Source: Psychrobacter sp. (GTDB lineage: Bacteria > Pseudomonadota > Gammaproteobacteria > Pseudomonadales > Moraxellaceae). From it: a stretch of DNA of 5,199 nucleotides. Below, piece by piece: positions 4,395 through 5,199 of this stretch. Within the stretch, counting starts at the first letter, position 1; each line of letters starts with the position of its first letter. Below the pieces are notes generated by a model. The model was not told where the DNA came from. It saw only the letters and a list, made by a program, of their open reading frames with translations, and ran no database searches. Location of the stretch: NCBI GenBank assembly GCA_029264635.1, contig JARIAA010000001.1, positions 1-5,199 of the forward strand. The letters are read 5' to 3'. A program made the position numbers and the translations under genes.

Positions 4395-5199
4395 GTGATA
4401 CCAGCACCACTTATAGAGTACTTAAAAAAAGGGATATTTACCTTTCTTGCGACAATTTTGGCAGTTTATCTGTTCATTATTTTGCTGACGTATACCGGTA
4501 ATGACCCCAGTTGGTCGCATATTAGTAGCGATATGACGACTATTAACAATATGGGCGGCTCAATGGGCGCGTGGTTGTCCGATTTGTTCTACAGCTTTTT
4601 TGGCTTTGGTGCATGGTGGCTACTGGCCTTTTTGGTTTATGAGTCTATCTTGATTTGGTGGGATAATAAGCCGACGTTTTGGTTACTGCGATTGGTCGCT
4701 TATGTTTTTTTAATATTGAGTAGTAGCGCTTTGTTTGCCCAGCTTGTTGCTCTGGCACAGCAGGTTACAGACCCTATCGCCTCAGGTCTTGAAGGCGTCG
4801 CTGGTGGTATTATTGGTCTTGAGCTACAAGCCCGTTTAACCCAGCTGTTATCGCAGTGGGGCAGCGTGTTATTTTTAACGGTATTCGTCATTATTACGGC
4901 CACTTTTGCTTTTAATATTCACTGGCAGGCGCTGTATCGTAGACTTACTGACTTATCATGGCTTGGCTCAGGCGTCAAAGACGAGGGTGCCCAGCAAGAA
5001 CATCAACATCATGCGTCCAATGCTAAAGACAGCTTGGCTCAACAGGTACCTGCAGAGGCTAAAAGTAAAGCTAAAGGCAGTGCCAGTGACCATGAGCAAT
5101 TACAACTTGAGCTACAGACTGCAAGTGTCAGCCAAACCCCAGATAACAATAGCCGTTTTAGTGATGTATTAACGGACTTTTTAACCAAATCAGGATTGG
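4395..5199 (+). CDS. ftsK: DNA translocase FtsK, N-terminal part (3' end outside window)
   Basis: FtsK anchors at the division septum and pumps DNA to clear the chromosome terminus and activate XerCD recombination at dif. The frame runs open from GTG (4395) through 268 codons to the window end, so only the membrane domain and the start of the linker are seen; the RecA-like motor and gamma domain are missing. Family signatures are the first membrane helix (about 14-33), the periplasmic NDPSWSH (36-42), then NNMGGSMGAWLSDLF (51-65) and FFGFGAWW. Further helices lie at about 66-88, 95-120 and 156-176, giving the usual four; a Gly-rich stretch (GVAGGIIG, 134-141) precedes the last. From about residue 190 the chain turns hydrophilic and rich in Gln, Ala, Lys and Ser, as expected for the variable linker. 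The start is fixed by an upstream in-frame stop. It diverges from trxB, as in enteric bacteria apart from the missing lrp. Confidence 0.95.
   Translation, partial: MIPAPLIEYLKKGIFTFLATILAVYLFIILLTYTGNDPSWSHISSDMTTINNMGGSMGAWLSDLFYSFFGFGAWWLLAFLVYESILIWWDNKPTFWLLRLVAYVFLILSSSALFAQLVALAQQVTDPIASGLEGVAGGIIGLELQARLTQLLSQWGSVLFLTVFVIITATFAFNIHWQALYRRLTDLSWLGSGVKDEGAQQEHQHHASNAKDSLAQQVPAEAKSKAKGSASDHEQLQLELQTASVSQTPDNNSRFSDVLTDFLTKSGL

Noticed and set aside
4422..4433. A7-GGG run in ftsK as a possible slippery frameshift site
   Set aside because: The codons read TTA AAA AAA GGG, which is not the A-AAA-AAG phase needed for a standard -1 site. The frame continues normally with FtsK motifs, and no downstream stimulatory structure is evident.
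4700..4903. 67-codon minus-strand open frame
   Set aside because: It is antisense to the membrane domain of FtsK, which is the real coding frame here.
4906..5172. 88-codon plus-strand open frame
   Set aside because: It is in a different frame from ftsK, which is open throughout this stretch and shows clear FtsK signatures; this is a shadow.

Overview
The window looks like ordinary chromosomal DNA from a gammaproteobacterium of the Moraxellaceae, most likely Psychrobacter. That assignment is an inference from the character of the proteins, the moderately AT-rich spacers and the gene set (Aat, TrxB, FtsK, RimI and a Prx5-type peroxiredoxin); no database search was possible. I see no mobile element, CRISPR array, tRNA or rRNA.

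Layout, left to right. (1) 2-418, plus strand: the 3' part of a Prx5-family peroxiredoxin, cut by the window edge and followed by a strong intrinsic terminator at 501-538. (2) 419-784: a spacer holding the terminator, three near-identical 12-mers, a hairpin and a perfect 14-bp palindrome. (3) 785-1270, plus: rimI, a GNAT acetyltransferase for ribosomal protein S18. (4) 1298-1735, minus: an orphan MerR-family regulator, tail-to-tail with rimI. (5) 1906-2727, minus: aat, leucyl/phenylalanyl-tRNA-protein transferase. (6) 2728-3762, minus: trxB, thioredoxin reductase, whose TAA stop directly abuts the ATG of aat. (7) 3763-4394: a 632-bp spacer between divergent genes, with AT-rich dyads and two weak small-ORF candidates. 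(8) 4395-5199, plus: the 5' part of ftsK, cut by the right edge. It covers the membrane domain and the beginning of the linker and starts at GTG.

How the genes fit together. trxB and aat form a tightly coupled minus-strand pair, and ftsK diverges from them. In E. coli the order is infA-aat-cydC-cydD-trxB, then divergent lrp-ftsK-lolA. Here the aat / trxB / ftsK backbone is kept, cydDC is absent between aat and trxB, and no lrp lies between trxB and ftsK. The functions are housekeeping: peroxide detoxification and thiol redox (Prx, TrxB), protein N-terminal modification (RimI acetylation, Aat leucylation for the N-degron pathway), and chromosome segregation at division (FtsK). I found no convincing new system. 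The points most worth checking are the repeat cluster after the peroxiredoxin gene, the zero-gap trxB/aat junction, and the content of the long trxB-ftsK spacer.
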